Origin: Gnetum montanum
Lineage: Eukaryota; Streptophyta; Gnetopsida; Gnetales; Gnetaceae
Assembly (NCBI GenBank): GCA_015680685.1
Contig: MNCI01009513.1
Span: 205,551 to 251,685, forward strand
Direction: 5' to 3'
DNA: 46,135 nt
Shown: positions 11,660 to 22,830 of the stretch, one piece after another
Layout of the letters: each line of letters opens with the position of its first letter
Numbering within the stretch: the first letter of the stretch is position 1
Program-made: the position numbers and the translations under genes
The notes under the pieces: model-generated
Seen by the model: the letters and a program-made list of their open reading frames with translations, nothing else
The model's database searches: none
Told to the model about the DNA's origin: nothing

Positions 11660-12060
11660 ATCCAAAAAGAAGGTTTGATTTGAGCCAATGGAAAATCCAG
11701 CAGAAAAGCACACCTAATAGCATCAGTTGGTGTATGGTTTGCCTAATTTCATTATCATCTGCGAAATTCTCTACCATTGCCTTTGCTGGTGCCTTATCCT
11801 CATCAATCTCCACCACGTCATTACCTGTATCGATTTTTAAAAATAAGTATTTTAATAATAAATAGATATGAAATAAATTGATACCAATTTATTATTTTTG
11901 GTGCAGGTGCTAAATCTAGTGTTCTTTTTATCATGAATTTGCCAGAAATGGTGAGAGAGACATTGCAAAAATCCAGGAACATTATTGTTGTCATTGTTAT
12001 CCAACGACAACAACGGTGGCAGGTTCAAATCTACTAGCAACTCCTCCTTTTCTGTCATCA
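11660..12060 (-). other. Gene-like fragment with a DLNLPP (EAR-like) motif, two putative exons
   Basis: On the minus strand 12055-11930 reads as KEELLVDLNLPPLLSLDN followed by an Asn/Asp run. DLNxxP is the plant EAR repression motif. An AT-rich stretch with possible GT (about 11884) and AG (about 11826) borders separates it from a second open stretch, 11825-11660, starting NDVVEIDEDKAPAKAMVENF. The whole is short and I cannot name a parent gene. It may be a captured host fragment, perhaps connected with the Helitron remnant, or coincidence. Confidence 0.25.
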
Positions 12061-12604
12061 TAATATATATATATACACACACACATATAATATAGTTATG
12101 TAATATATATATATATATAAAATTTATATGAACATATAATCTTATTATATATAATATTTATGTGTAAGGAATATATAGTTTATATATAATGTATATATAT
12201 AGGTAAGATATATATAATATTTAGGAATATATCATATTCACCTATAATAATATATAATTACATAATATTTATATATAAAAAGTTATATTTATGAATATAT
12301 AATGTATACATGTAATTATAATCTCATTAATAAATATAAAAATACATTGTACTAGTTAAACTAAAATTAAAATAAAATAAACCACACCAATTAACTAATC
12401 ATAAAATAATAATAAACTAATATTTACAACTTACATAAACAAATAAAATAATTGTTAAATAAACAATTAATTATATGAAATACAAGATAAAATTAATTAA
12501 AATGCGTAAGTTTGACAAAATTACTTATTAAAATTGAACAAATTTTTGGGTCCATCATGCAGTAGGCCCAAAGTGCATAGATTAATTGCTTACGCCATCA
12601 TCAT
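12061..12604. repeat. AT-rich DNA with a (TA)n-like microsatellite
   Basis: 12062-12310 is dominated by TATATA and AATATAT runs. 12360-12530 is A/T-rich without clear period. No genes. It adjoins the truncated 3' end of element D's integrase. Confidence 0.8.
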
Positions 12605-13735
12605 TTGTTGTTGCTTAGCATCTTCTTGAGGAGGTTGACGATGACCTTGTTGGTAACGTCTGCTTGGCCATTTTCCTGAGGGTAGTATGGCAATGAAAAG
12701 GAATGCTTGATGCCAAAGTGCTTACAAAAAGCTTTAGTTTTAGTGCTGCTAAACTACAATCCATTGTCTGTTACTATGGTCATGGGCAAGCCAAAACAGG
12801 TCATTATGTTATCTAACACAAATGTACAAACCTGTTGTGATGTCGACTTTCTATGGGAAATAGCTTCAACCCACTTGGTAAAATATTTCATTGCAATTAT
12901 TATGAAGCTATGTTGTATGGAGGACTTAGGCATTATGGGTCCGATGATGTCTAGGCCTCAGCATTGGAATGACCACGTGATTTACATTGTATGCAATTCA
13001 GTTGGTGGAATGTGCATTAAGTTTCTATGCCGCTAACAAGTGTTACACATTTTGACTTTTAAAACATAACTACTCTCCATGTAAGGCCAATAGTAGCCTA
13101 GTTATCTGATTTTTGCTATCATTTTCCTAGGTGCTATGTGACCTCTGCATAGCCCTTCATGGACTTGCTCAATGATTGTTTTTGCTTCATTTTTGCTTAC
13201 GTAGGTTAGTAGTATGTCATCATGGGATCTGTGACATAATGTGTTATCACCTATGATGACGTACTGCTACAAATGTTTGTGTATTACATCCTTTGGAGCA
13301 GCAGTTAAGTGTTGCAGAGGCTCACCTTGTAGAAGGTAAGCCTTGATGTTGTTGTACCACTCTTTTGTGTGGGAGGTGCTAACTGTGGCTATGGATGCAT
13401 CTTTGATGGTTTGCATGAAGGTGTAGTGCAATCCACCACGAAGGTGGGCAATGTGTTGAACATGCTAGGTTGGATCTCCCCAAAGGGAAATGTGATAATA
13501 ATGGTGGTGCTACCCCCTCAGGAGGTTAAAGCTTTGTCAAAATGTAGGAGTGCCTCATAGTTGTCAGGCACTTGGCTAATAATGCTAAAATGCTCGTCCG
13601 GGAATTTAGGGTCTATGGTAGCTTGATGTCTACCAGTGAAGCTATGAGTTGTGTAGCTATTGATTGACCTTTTGTTGAGGCTTACACAACATAATGCAGG
13701 TCAAATTCCACTGTTATTGCTTTCCACTATGCAAT
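12605..13735 (-). pseudogene. Element D: second RNase H remnant and integrase, truncated
   Basis: Minus-strand continuation of the D pol after the C insertion. It reads RNase H end (WKAITVEFDLHYV), a remnant of the second, archaeal-type RNase H (LHFDKAL, then a deletion), the integrase zinc finger (VHEGLCRGHIAPRKM then CNTC), and the integrase core (MTIVTDNG then PQENGQADVTNK). The second catalytic Asp is at 12768-12766. Exactly 35 residues later, where Glu is expected, stands Asp (12660-12658). Several frameshifts and stops are present. The frame ends just after the core, so the integrase C-terminus and 3' LTR are missing. Protein order matches element C. Confidence 0.8.
13731..13735. repeat. 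Target-site duplication of element C, left copy (GCAAT)
   Basis: GCAAT directly precedes the TG of the 5' LTR and recurs exactly at 25900-25904 after the 3' LTR. Joining the flanks rebuilds the D RNase H reading order, which confirms the insertion. Confidence 0.9.
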
Positions 13736-13969
13736 TGAAACACCCCAAATTTTTAGGGCATCCTTATTTCACCAGGCCATTGCAATTCAAGCAGTGTCAT
13801 GGCAGTTCATCAGGAGATAGATGTTCTGGGCCTTAGGCTGTGCAGTTTGGCAAATTTTCTAGTTGGGTAATTCTTCCAACTGATAGGTTACATAGAAGCG
13901 ACATGAAGAGTTCTCGACGATGCTCAAAATGCGCACAACAGTTTGGCAAGTTTTCTAACTCAAGGAGTT

Positions 13970-14636
13970 TGCTACGCTACGCTACACTATATAGTGTAGC
14001 AAGCTTGAGAAGACAATTGTTCAAATAGTTAACTGTGAATTGTTGTAAGATAGGGTGCTATGCTATGCTACACTATGCAACGTAGCACAACGTAGTGAGA
14101 GCAAGATAGGAAGGCTTGGCCTACTTAGTGATTTCAAATGCACTTAGTCAGTGCCTCTAGCCTTTGAAAACAATTGCTTCACTCGGCTCCGAGTTCTTCA
14201 GCAATGGCTCCTTCACTAGAAAACAGCAAACTCAAAAAAAAAGCAAGCCATGTTGGTTGCTATGCTATAGTACACTACGTAGTGTAGCATAATGTAGCAA
14301 CTCTACGAGAGTAACAAAAGACATCTCAAAGGGCGGGATCAGCAAGTTCGCAAGTTTCGCAGTGCAAAAAAGCAAAGTTTGCAGATTGGCGACATTTTTG
14401 CAACTAAGGCCAGCTGTTATGCTATGCTACACTACACAACATAGCATAACGTAGCAAATATGCAATAAACAATCAATGTGCTTCAAAAGTCTCCAACACG
14501 TGCAACAGGACGCAACGTAAGTTTTTACCTTGAACCAGTCGCTATGCTATGGTACGCTGCATAGTGTAGCACATCGTAACAAGATGCTATGCTATGCTAA
14601 CATGCTATGCTACAAAGCATAGTGCAGCATAGCAAG
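13970..14636. repeat. Six large palindromes in the C 5' LTR
   Basis: Hairpin-forming segments at 13970-14004, 14057-14097, 14257-14300, 14414-14457, 14540-14580 and 14583-14636. They are built from GCTATGCTACACTA and its complement, for example GCTACACTATATAGTGTAGC. Spacing is 80-200 bases. The corresponding sites exist in the 3' LTR. Confidence 0.8.
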
Positions 14637-14841
14637 CAGTTATGCTACATTAATACACTTCACCTGTTTGCACCGTTGACACACATCTTCAAGTTTTGAC
14701 AGTGCAATTATGGCATGGCAAGCTTGTAATTACAACGGTCATGCATGTCCAACGGTCATGCATGTCCATGCAGCATAGACAAGTCAACGCGGGCCCAGGA
14801 CACGCAGCATTCAAACCACACCTTTTGCATGCCCTTGGCCC

Positions 14842-14849
14842 TATAAATA
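14842..14849 (+). promoter_or_regulatory. TATA box of the C 5' LTR
   Basis: CCCTATAAATACCCC about 200 bases after the last palindrome; conserved in the 3' LTR and the solo LTR. Confidence 0.65.
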
Positions 14850-15474
14850 CCCCAATGAGTGATGCTCAAAGGGTTGATCCGTCGGATGTTGAGGGAATCA
14901 AGCAACAAACAAGAAAAAAGTTAGCACTGTATTCCTGAGCATTGTAAACATCTTGTTTAACATTGTAAGCAGTGAGCATTATCATTTGGCATTCTGTTCT
15001 GCCCTTCCTACTATCTTCATAGCATTTTTGCATTGTTGACTGCCAAGTTTGTGTTCAAGCATACAGTTGTCTTGCTCTAGACGTCTTGGTTACCTTTGGG
15101 ATCTCTGTGCCTCCCTGCGTTGCGCAACCAATTGTATCCACCTTGATAGAGTGAAGTCATAATCTTGAAGTGGTGCATTTTCCTAACTACATTTTACTTT
15201 GTTTTCTTTCTTATCATTGCATTTTACATTGTTTCTTATCCCTCTTGCATTTAAAGTTATCATTTTATGCTATAAGTCTTGTTTTCAAATGAGCCATTTA
15301 CGAAAGGTTATATTAACACCGACTAAGTCCGTATTTAATCGACCATACCATTCAGGGCACCCCGTTTCCATTTTATCCAGCATGGCCCTCACATGGATCC
15401 GAGGTTAAGATTGTCATGACCGACGAGCTCTCGGTGTTTTCCAGTCGTCAACGTTTTTGGTCGTAACAGTTTTC

Positions 15475-15492
15475 TGGCGCTAGAAGGAGGAC
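15475..15492 (+). other. Primer binding site of element C
   Basis: TGGCGCTAGAAGGAGGAC begins six bases after the LTR end. TGG and position fit a tRNA primer site; I do not assign the tRNA. Confidence 0.65.
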
Positions 15493-15512
15493 CTTTTAGT
15501 GTCCTTTCCATA

Positions 15513-15820
15513 TTTTACAGTAGTCTTGTAAGCGTTTTGCACCCTGATATGCATTGGTGTAAGATTAACACCCATTTGTGGTGGTTTACGCATCGTGTGG
15601 TGCAAATCGGTCACCTCGACGGTTTCCCCAGAACCCTGCAGGACATAAAGCCTCTGATCGCCAGTTAACTGGTTTGCTTTACGGTAGTCTTGCACGCATT
15701 CTATACCCTATCGTGCACTAGCGTAAACGTGACATCCTTTTGCGGTTGTTTACAAATTGCATGGTACAGATTAGTCGCTCTGATGGTTCATTTGGAATCT
15801 GGCAAGACATAAAGCCTTTT
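15513..15820 (+). repeat. Duplicated 164-bp block in the C leader
   Basis: 15513-15655 and 15678-15820 are diverged direct copies. Both start near TACRGTAGTCTTG and end with GACATAAAGCC. They lie in the untranslated leader between primer site and gag. Confidence 0.7.
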
Positions 15821-15880
15821 TTTGATTATTCTCTAATTTCCTTTCTTTTCGTGTTTGCAAAACTATTTAGCCTTGTAATA

Positions 15881-18837
15881 ATGGCTGCTTTAAGAACCGT
15901 TGCTAACACCTTCAACGTTGAGGTTCCCATCATGGTTCAAGGCATTACAAGTGCCAAACAACCACTCAACCTGATGCTGGAAACGTGTCGATCCCTCAGG
16001 ATCCAAAATTGGGGACTTGAGGGCTTGGCCCAGCAACATGAGCACTATAACTTCCTCTGTGCAAAGGTGCAGGCAAACTTGCCCTTGGATGTGCACGAAT
16101 TCAAAGACAAATGTAGCTTCGAGTTTGCTTACTACGACGAGGAGGAGTTTGCTCCCACTCTTGGTGCTTCCATCCATTTGACACAAACAAATCAATGGCT
16201 TTTAGACCAGCTAATCTAGTTGTCTAGACTTAGGGAGCAGTAGGACACAACGTCTAACAATGAAGAGACCTTCCATGACAGACAAGAGGAGCTCGATTCT
16301 CAATCTAACGAGGGAGGTTAGAACAACCCTGTCACGGTCCCTCCTACCTAGTCCTTCTGGGCCAACCCGTTGTCTGTCACTATTCCCTTTATCATCATGC
16401 CTATACTCCCGCAACCTGCAATTATACCTACAATGGATAGCCATGTCACCTTCCGAGCGTATCAATGCCCTTTTTCCCCTGTTTCATTTGCAGCAACTAT
16501 GCCTCTGTAAACTATTCATCAGTCCATTCCTGTAGTGCATCACACACCAATCACAACTACCCTGCTACATGTTCACACCATGCATACTTCACTATCGTAC
16601 GCAACTTCCATTTCCATTCCTATGTTCACATCTGTCCCATCAACCGCGGCAGGCCCAGGCCCGTCCACGTGGTGGACCTTATTCACTGCTACCCTTGCTA
16701 AGCTACCGTCGCATATGTCTCACCATGTTGCCCATCAAGCTTACCAAAACCCACAAATGGTACAACCTAGCACGGGAATATGGTCATTTCCACCTCACAC
16801 CAAGCCGTCCATTCTGTGGCACAATCCACGATTGCTGCTCCAACAGCACCACCTATTGGGTGGTGGATGGCACAAGCAGCACCGTTCGCAGGGGCTATTC
16901 CAACAATACTGTCGATGGGTCACATCACCACCCCCACCATTCCACAGATAGGAATTGCCTCAGCAGTTCCCTAATAGTCCACATTGTCGTAAGGTTTCGA
17001 TCAAGCATTCCAACTTATCCAAACCCTTACTGAGGAAATAAAACACCTCAAAGCTGTCGGGTCTGACACGGTACAAGTCATGGACTTTTACTAGGACGAT
17101 CCCATCAGCCCTACAATCCCCACACTGATATTACCCCTAGGGATGTCCCTCCCTCATTCACAAAGTACAATGGAGAGGGAAATCCCAATGCACATCTTGT
17201 TACCTTTAGGTCTGAATCCCTTCTGTTGCAGCAATGGCCGCACATGATTATCTGTGTCTTTGCATGTCCTTGGCCAGGAAAGCTTTGGATTGGTACCGCA
17301 CATTGGCACGCTCCTCCATATCAACTTTGGAGGAGTTTTTGACCCAGTTCGTGACGTGCTTCAAGTATAACTTGAAGGTGGAAACCACGCTGCATCAATT
17401 GATGAGCGTGAAGCAGGATCCTCTGGAATCAGTCTAGAAGTTTATCCAATGTTGGAGCGTAACCCTTAATGAAATCCGCAAGCCCATCGTAGAGGCCCAC
17501 CTGTTGGTTGTCTTTAAGGGTGCAGTGAATGACTTCATCAAGTCTAAACTGTATTACCTCGCTCCTCGCACTCTTATTCAGGCTTTCGCTCAAACTAAGA
17601 GTATACAGGATGTAGCCGAGGCAAGCAAAGACCTGACCTATATTGCCTACAAAAACACCTTCATAAAGAAGGACAAGGCCAAAGCCCCAACAACCATAAT
17701 GGCTACTGTGGTGACCGAGGCCAAGCCCAAACCTAGTAATAATGGTAACAAGAACAACAAGAAACTGGCCGCACCCATAGCTAACCCCATGCCCAAGCAG
17801 GGCAATGCGCTGCAACCTCCCATACCCGCACCTAAGACATCTACATAATCCAAACTAAACTTTGAGTGTAAAGATCACTCAAAGTATACCTCACTACCTC
17901 TCAAGCCTTCAAACCTTCTGAAGTAGCTATTGGCAACGGGGCACATCCAACATAAGCAAATGTCGGAAGAAGGAATCAGGAGACATCAGCACTACTGTGA
18001 GCTCCTTAGGAACCCCTCTTTGGCCCTGCCCAATGAGCCCCTAGTTCCTAAGGGTTTTAGGCTAGATAGATTTTGTGACTACCACCAACAATGTGGTCAC
18101 GACACAGATTACTGTCTGGCATTAAAGGATGACATCCAAAGGATGATTGATTAGGGGAAACTGATGTTGGATGAAAGTAACCCAGTATGCCCTAAGAATT
18201 AATCTCTGCATGTCTACACAGACCCCCTCAATGCCAACAATGTCGGTTATGTTATCAACACCATCAGTGTTGATAGTAATCCTAGGCCACCCCAACAATC
18301 TTTTGTGGTCCATGTTCCTCAGCGTAGCGCACTAGCACCACCAGTAGCTGGCCGAAGTTCGCAACAGCTATCTATCTTGAGAGTCCCTCCCCGGGCATCC
18401 ACCCTCGTGCCACCTATTAGCAAAACTATGCCACCTCGCCCGTTAACATTGTTAGTTCCATTTATCATCAGGGAGTCGATTCCTTCAATAACCCCCATCC
18501 CGCATAAGATAGCTGCATAGTCTTCCCATCCTAAAAAATGAGAAGTGCATTTCACAAGTGACATGTTGAAAGAAAGTACTTCCCCTGGTATTTCCAAGCC
18601 TACATCTTCACCACCTACGTCTACGCCCTCATCATCGAAGAGGGACATCGCTATAACCATACAGTCCGCGTCGCCCTGCCAAAAAGGATCTAAACCTAGA
18701 TCCAAAACCATCCCTCCTTAGGAAATTCATCTTCTGGGACGAATAGAAGAGGAAAAGGGCCATAAACAAGGGGTGGCCAGGACCTCTTGGATGCCCTCAC
18801 TTAGGTCAAACAAGCTCTAAAATAGAAAAATAGTACG
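15881..18837 (+). pseudogene. gag: gag of element C
   Basis: The likely start is ATG 15881 (MAALRTVANTF), after the leader. The frame is broken by a stop at 16217 and several frameshifts. A Pro/Thr/His-rich region (16380-16970) precedes the capsid domain. The domain includes FTKYNGEGNPNAHLVTF (about 17160) and LARKALDWYRTLARSSISTL (17270-17330), and runs to the ASKDL block (17620). Then come a Lys-rich stretch and a zinc-knuckle-like motif, CDYHQQCGHDTDYC (about 18075-18117), of the Tat type. A Pro-rich linker follows to the protease. The same blocks in the same order make up gag of element D (36122-34611). Role: capsid and RNA packaging; not functional now. Confidence 0.8.
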
Positions 18838-19705
18838 TTGAGCTTGTACGACCTAATCATGACATCCGTCCCATACCGTGAAGCTCTGATCCACATGTTG
18901 ATGGTAATTCTAGTTAATGAAGACATGCCAGTGGAAGAGGAAGAAATTCATTCGGTCATGCTTCCCTCCACACCTACAGAGCCAGAACTGTCTCAATTAA
19001 CTTTCATCGATAGCTCCATTAGGGAAGATCCCGAAAGGGGTCAGGTAACTACAACACCCCTATTTATCACAATTTGGATTGGTAAATACTAGATCTGAAG
19101 GGTACACATTGATGATGGGGATGCCACGAATGTCATCCCCTTCCCTATTATGGACAAGTTGGGCTTGGTTGACCAGATTAAACCCACAATGATGTCATGC
19201 CTAAGGTCGTTCAATGGGGTGTGGGTCATGGGTCATGGTGAAGGACATGGTCCACATAGACTTCATGGCAGGGGATCAATTCCCCACGAACGCAATGTTT
19301 ATCATGGTCGAGGAGATGCTCAAGTTTAACTTGATCTTGGGGAGATCATGGTTAGCACAACTGAGAGCTGTCTCTTTGCCCATTCATCAGGAAATCCACT
19401 TACCATACGCAGGTAGGGAGGTGGTGATCCATGGTGACGAGGTAACGGCATAGGCTATTAGCAACGTAGACATGGAGCAGGGCTCAAAGGTTGTAACCTC
19501 TGAAAATGAAGTGCCTGCTTACGCACGCACTAACCATCTAGCAAAGGAATTGGCCCAAAAAGCTGGTTTCCAAAATGAAAGTGCGTGGGCTGAGTTTCCC
19601 TTCCAAGCAGGGGACAATGATGTAAACGAAGGCCTTGGAAAAATGCCTCGACCTTACGTTCCGTTCAACCCACGATGGGTCAAGAAGCAGTTACGCATAG
19701 TGTAG
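18838..19705 (+). pseudogene. Protease region of element C
   Basis: Decayed aspartic-protease-like region in at least two frames: VHIDDGDATNVIPFPIMDKL (about 19102-19160), then LGRSWL (about 19338-19355), and a C-terminal part ending RPYVPFNPRWVKKQ before the stop at 19703. DGD may be a mutated catalytic triad; the family usually has Asp-Ser/Thr-Gly-type residues, so activity is doubtful even for the ancestor. Element D has the homologous block at 34610-33780. Confidence 0.65.
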
Positions 19706-20380
19706 CAATCCCGTTGCTTCCTGCCTAGTCACCATCCTTTGTACATTACCATATTTTGTTGTTTTGCATCCATCCATCTACGTAAGTTACCAGTTAGCCA
19801 TTCTCTAAATTGTTAACGTATCGTCTCTTTGGCGTGCTACGCTATGGCCCGAAACGGCCTAAAACTATACACCATGGCCCGAAATGGCCTAAAACTATAC
19901 ACTATGGCCCAAAATGGCCTAAAACTAGCAATGGCCTGAAATGGCCTAAAATTAGCAATGACCTGAAATGGCCTAAAACTATGCTACGCTATGGCTCGAA
20001 ACGGCCTAAAACTATGCTACATAATGGCCCGAAATGGCCTAAAACTAGTACATAAAAGCACAAAAATTTTACATAAAACTCAGCACGTAGACAATACATA
20101 AGTTAGTGTAAAATCAATTTCTTTTCTGAAATTCTCTTTATTCTAAACTTTTTCCTTCTAGACAATGTTTGCAAAAATTTTACAAAAACTCAAAATTTCA
20201 AAAAAAAATCCCATGATGTCATGGGTTATCTCTGCCTACATCATCTTTTTCATTTGCTTCTGCACCTCCTAACTGTGCATCTGCCATAGAGGGATAAGCC
20301 TTTCTTCGTCTACTTTGCCACCTCTAACACATCTATCGTAGCATTGTAATATCAGAAATGAGATGACGAATTTGAGATAC
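19706..20380 (+). other. Non-coding spacer of element C where RT should be
   Basis: Between protease and RNase H lie only the tandem array and about 330 bases of A/T-rich sequence. Ogre-type Tat elements are known to have a non-coding, intron-containing spacer between gag-protease and RT. Here RT itself is missing as well. Element D has an equivalent array but keeps its RT. Confidence 0.6.
19840..20055 (+). repeat. Tandem array, about 30-bp units with GGCC...GGCCTAAAAC
   Basis: Seven or so units of the type ATGGCCCGAAATGGCCTAAA plus a variable tail. Unit lengths vary in steps of three, so one plus-strand frame stays open (19810-20055) and would read as repeated GPKWPKT peptides. Coding status is doubtful. 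Element D has a diverged version at 33120-33480. Confidence 0.75.
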
Positions 20381-20382
20381 CA

Positions 20383-21270
20383 GTGTACTATCTGAGTCAT
20401 GCATTAATAGCATATGAGGCGAAATACAACAAGGTGGAGAGGAACTGCCTTTCCTTAGTATTTGCATTAAAAAAGTGGAGGCATTACCTGTTTCACAGTA
20501 CAATTAACATCATTTGCAAAAGCAACATACTCCAGGCTATTACCAACAACATGTATGAAAGTAGCAAGATAGCCCGATGGAAAGCAATAACCGTGGAGTT
20601 TGACTTACACTATGTAAGCCAATCATCGATGAGGGGTCAAGCCATAGCGACCCAACTTACAGCCTCACTCGTCAACAACCAGACAACCATAGATCCTGAA
20701 TTCCCAGATGAGCACGTTGATACTATCAACGCCATCCCATCGCGCTTGGAAGCTACTTTACACTTTGACAGTGCCTCAACCACGCGAGGAGGTAGTGCAG
20801 CTATCATCATTACATTCCCCTCTGGGGAAATGCACTTGTTTGCTTATCATGTGTGTTCCCCTGCACCAACAATGTGGCAGAGTATGAGGGGCTACTCAGA
20901 GGTCTCTTGGCTTCCCAAACACTACGCATACAACACTTGGCGATTCACAGGGATTCACAACTAGTTGTGAACCAAATTATCGAGGTGTACGCTTGTAAAG
21001 CTATGCACCTGCAACCCTATTACAACCTAGCAAAATCCCTGCTTAAGCAATTCGCAACTACGGATGTGCAACATGTGCCATGCAACGAGAACACCGTGGT
21101 AGAAGCCTTAGCCACCCTAGCACTAAATATTCCACCACACTCGTTTGCAAGTCTGTTGACTTCGATTGTTGAATGTACTGAGCCTATCACTCAAGAAGGA
21201 GCCTATCACTCAAGTAGGACATGTGGCCTCTATCAGTGCTACGGATACCCAAGAGTGGTATGCCAACATT
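20383..21270 (+). pseudogene. Tandem RNase H domains of element C (RT-type and archaeal-type)
   Basis: The first domain includes YYLSHALIAYEAKYNKVE, LKKWRHYLFHS and ARWKAITVEFDLHYV, the connection/RNase H of the RT. The second starts LHFDSASTTRGGSAAIII and continues, after a frameshift near 20860, with NNVAEYEGLL, then RDSQLVVNQ (Gly usual before Asp) and HVPCNENTVVEALATLAL. A second, archaeal-type RNase H is the hallmark of Tat/Ogre elements. It lies directly before integrase. No RT palm precedes it. Confidence 0.85.
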
Positions 21271-22496
21271 AAAGCCTACCTGCAACACAGCGAACCCCCA
21301 AGTAGATTGACATCTTCCCAGAGAGATGCAATCCGTAAGTGTGCCGACAATATATGCTCATGGGAAATGACACCCTATGCAAACGTTTCTACGATGGGAT
21401 ATTGCTGGCATGCGTGGGTGAGGAGCAAGCACTGAAGGTGATTAATGAAGTACATGAGGGACTGTGTGTTGGACACATAGCACCCAGAGCTATGGCTGTG
21501 AAAATCAGACGCCTAGGGTACTACTGGCCCCATATGGAGCATGACTATCTATCACATGTCAGGACATGTGACACGTGCCAGAGATACGCAAATCTCATAC
21601 ACTTCTTACCTACAAAGCTGCACCCAATGCAAATCACGTGGCCTTTCCAGCGATGGGGACTAGACCTCATAGGACCTATCACGCCTAAGTCCTCCATAGG
21701 GCATAGCTTCATTATCATCACCACTGAGTATTTTACTAAGTGGGTGGAAGCTACCCCCCTAAGAAAGACGACATCTCAACAAGTTTTCCTCTTCATCTTG
21801 GATAACATCGTGACAAGGTTTGGGCTTCCGATGACTATTGTAATCGACAATGGACCAAAGTTTAGTAGTACGGAAACCCGAACCTTCTACAGCAATTTGA
21901 GCATCAGGCAATCATTCTCCTCTCTATATTACCCACAGGTGAATGGGCAGGCAAAGGCTACAAATAAGTCCATCATCAACTTGTTGAAGAGGATGCTTAA
22001 CAATAGCAAGAGGCAGTGGCACAAGCAAATCCTCTATGTTCTATGTGCCTACAAAACGACATGCAGGACCGCGATAAGTAAGACTCCTTACAATCTCATT
22101 TATGGATCTGAAGTTGTGTTGCCTCTTGAGTTGCAAGTACCATCACTTTGGATGATCCTATCTGATGTCATGAGCGAAGCCCAGTGCAACAAGTTGAGAA
22201 TTATCGACCTCAACTCAATAGAGGAGGAGCGTGCACAAACGCTGAGCCACATAGAGCACTACCAGAGCAAGCAACAGAAAAAACACCATGCAAACTTGCA
22301 TCAATGACTAATACAGAAGGGAGACCTCGTCCTCAAGGCTGTCAGTGAATATGTGAGCAAATTCTTAGTCAACTAGGAAGGCCCATACATGGTCACTAAA
22401 GCCTTTGGGAATGAAGCCTTCAAGTTGGTGGACATGGATGGCAACGAGTTCGCAAATCCAGTGAATCACTCGTATCTCAAGCCGTACTACATCTAA
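21271..22496 (+). pseudogene. Integrase of element C, catalytic Glu replaced by Lys
   Basis: Zinc-binding HHCC domain: HEGLCVGHIAPRAM then RTCDTCQ. Catalytic core: RWGLDLIGPI (first Asp), VIDNGPKF (second Asp, 21846-21848), then 35 residues to NGQAKATNK, where Lys (AAG, 21954-21956) stands at the usual Glu. A C-terminal SH3-like part, KGDLVLKAV to PVNHSYLKPYY, ends at the stop near 22494. One TGA at about 22305 interrupts the frame. It would have inserted cDNA into the chromosome; this copy could not. Confidence 0.9.
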
Positions 22497-22560
22497 GTGC
22501 ATGGAGTAGACAAGCAAACGTCCACTACAACATAAAACTGACAAAGGTGAGCAAACGTCT

Positions 22561-22815
22561 ACTATGATGTTAAACTGGCACAACTTCATCAACGTCCGCT
22601 ACGACGTAAAACTGGCACAGCACGTCTGCTACGATGTAAAACTAGCACAGCTCGTCTGCTATGATGTAAAACTGGCACAGATCGTCCACTATGACTATAA
22701 GCTGGCACAACACGTCTGCTATGATGTTAAACTGGCACATACTATCTACTGGGACCTTAAACTAGCACAACAGTCTACTGGGACCTTAAACCAACACACG
22801 GTCTACTAGGACCTT
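22561..22815 (+). repeat. Tandem array with 30-bp units after integrase
   Basis: About eight units of CTATGATGTAAAACTGGCAC plus ten variable bases. The central units are exactly 30 bp, so one frame (22564-22809) is open and reads YDVKLAQ(H/L/I)VC repeated. It lies in the 3' untranslated region. Tandem arrays in this place are known from Ogre-like elements and can seed satellite DNA. Confidence 0.8.
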
Positions 22816-22830
22816 CAACTGGGTTCGCAG

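Larger units (their letters stand above)
13736..15468 (+). repeat. 5' LTR of element C
   Basis: Starts TGAAACACCCC and ends CGTAACA. U3 carries six long hairpins at 13970-14636, then a TATA box at 14842. The tail shares the GGCACCCC block with the solo LTR at 8848-10097. Confidence 0.9.

Noticed and set aside
12062-12310. Matrix-attachment region or replication origin
   Set aside because: Only AT richness and TA runs support it; a microsatellite is sufficient.
13970-14636. Miniature inverted-repeat transposons in the LTR
   Set aside because: The palindromes occur at the same places in both LTRs and lack target duplications; they belong to the LTR.
16535-17033. Separate plus-strand genes in the 16.5-17.0 kb region
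   Set aside because: Overlapping frames of the Pro/Thr-rich gag segment with frameshifts; no independent evidence.
22561-22815. CRISPR-like array (30-bp repeats)
   Set aside because: Units follow each other without unique spacers, in a plant retrotransposon 3' UTR.
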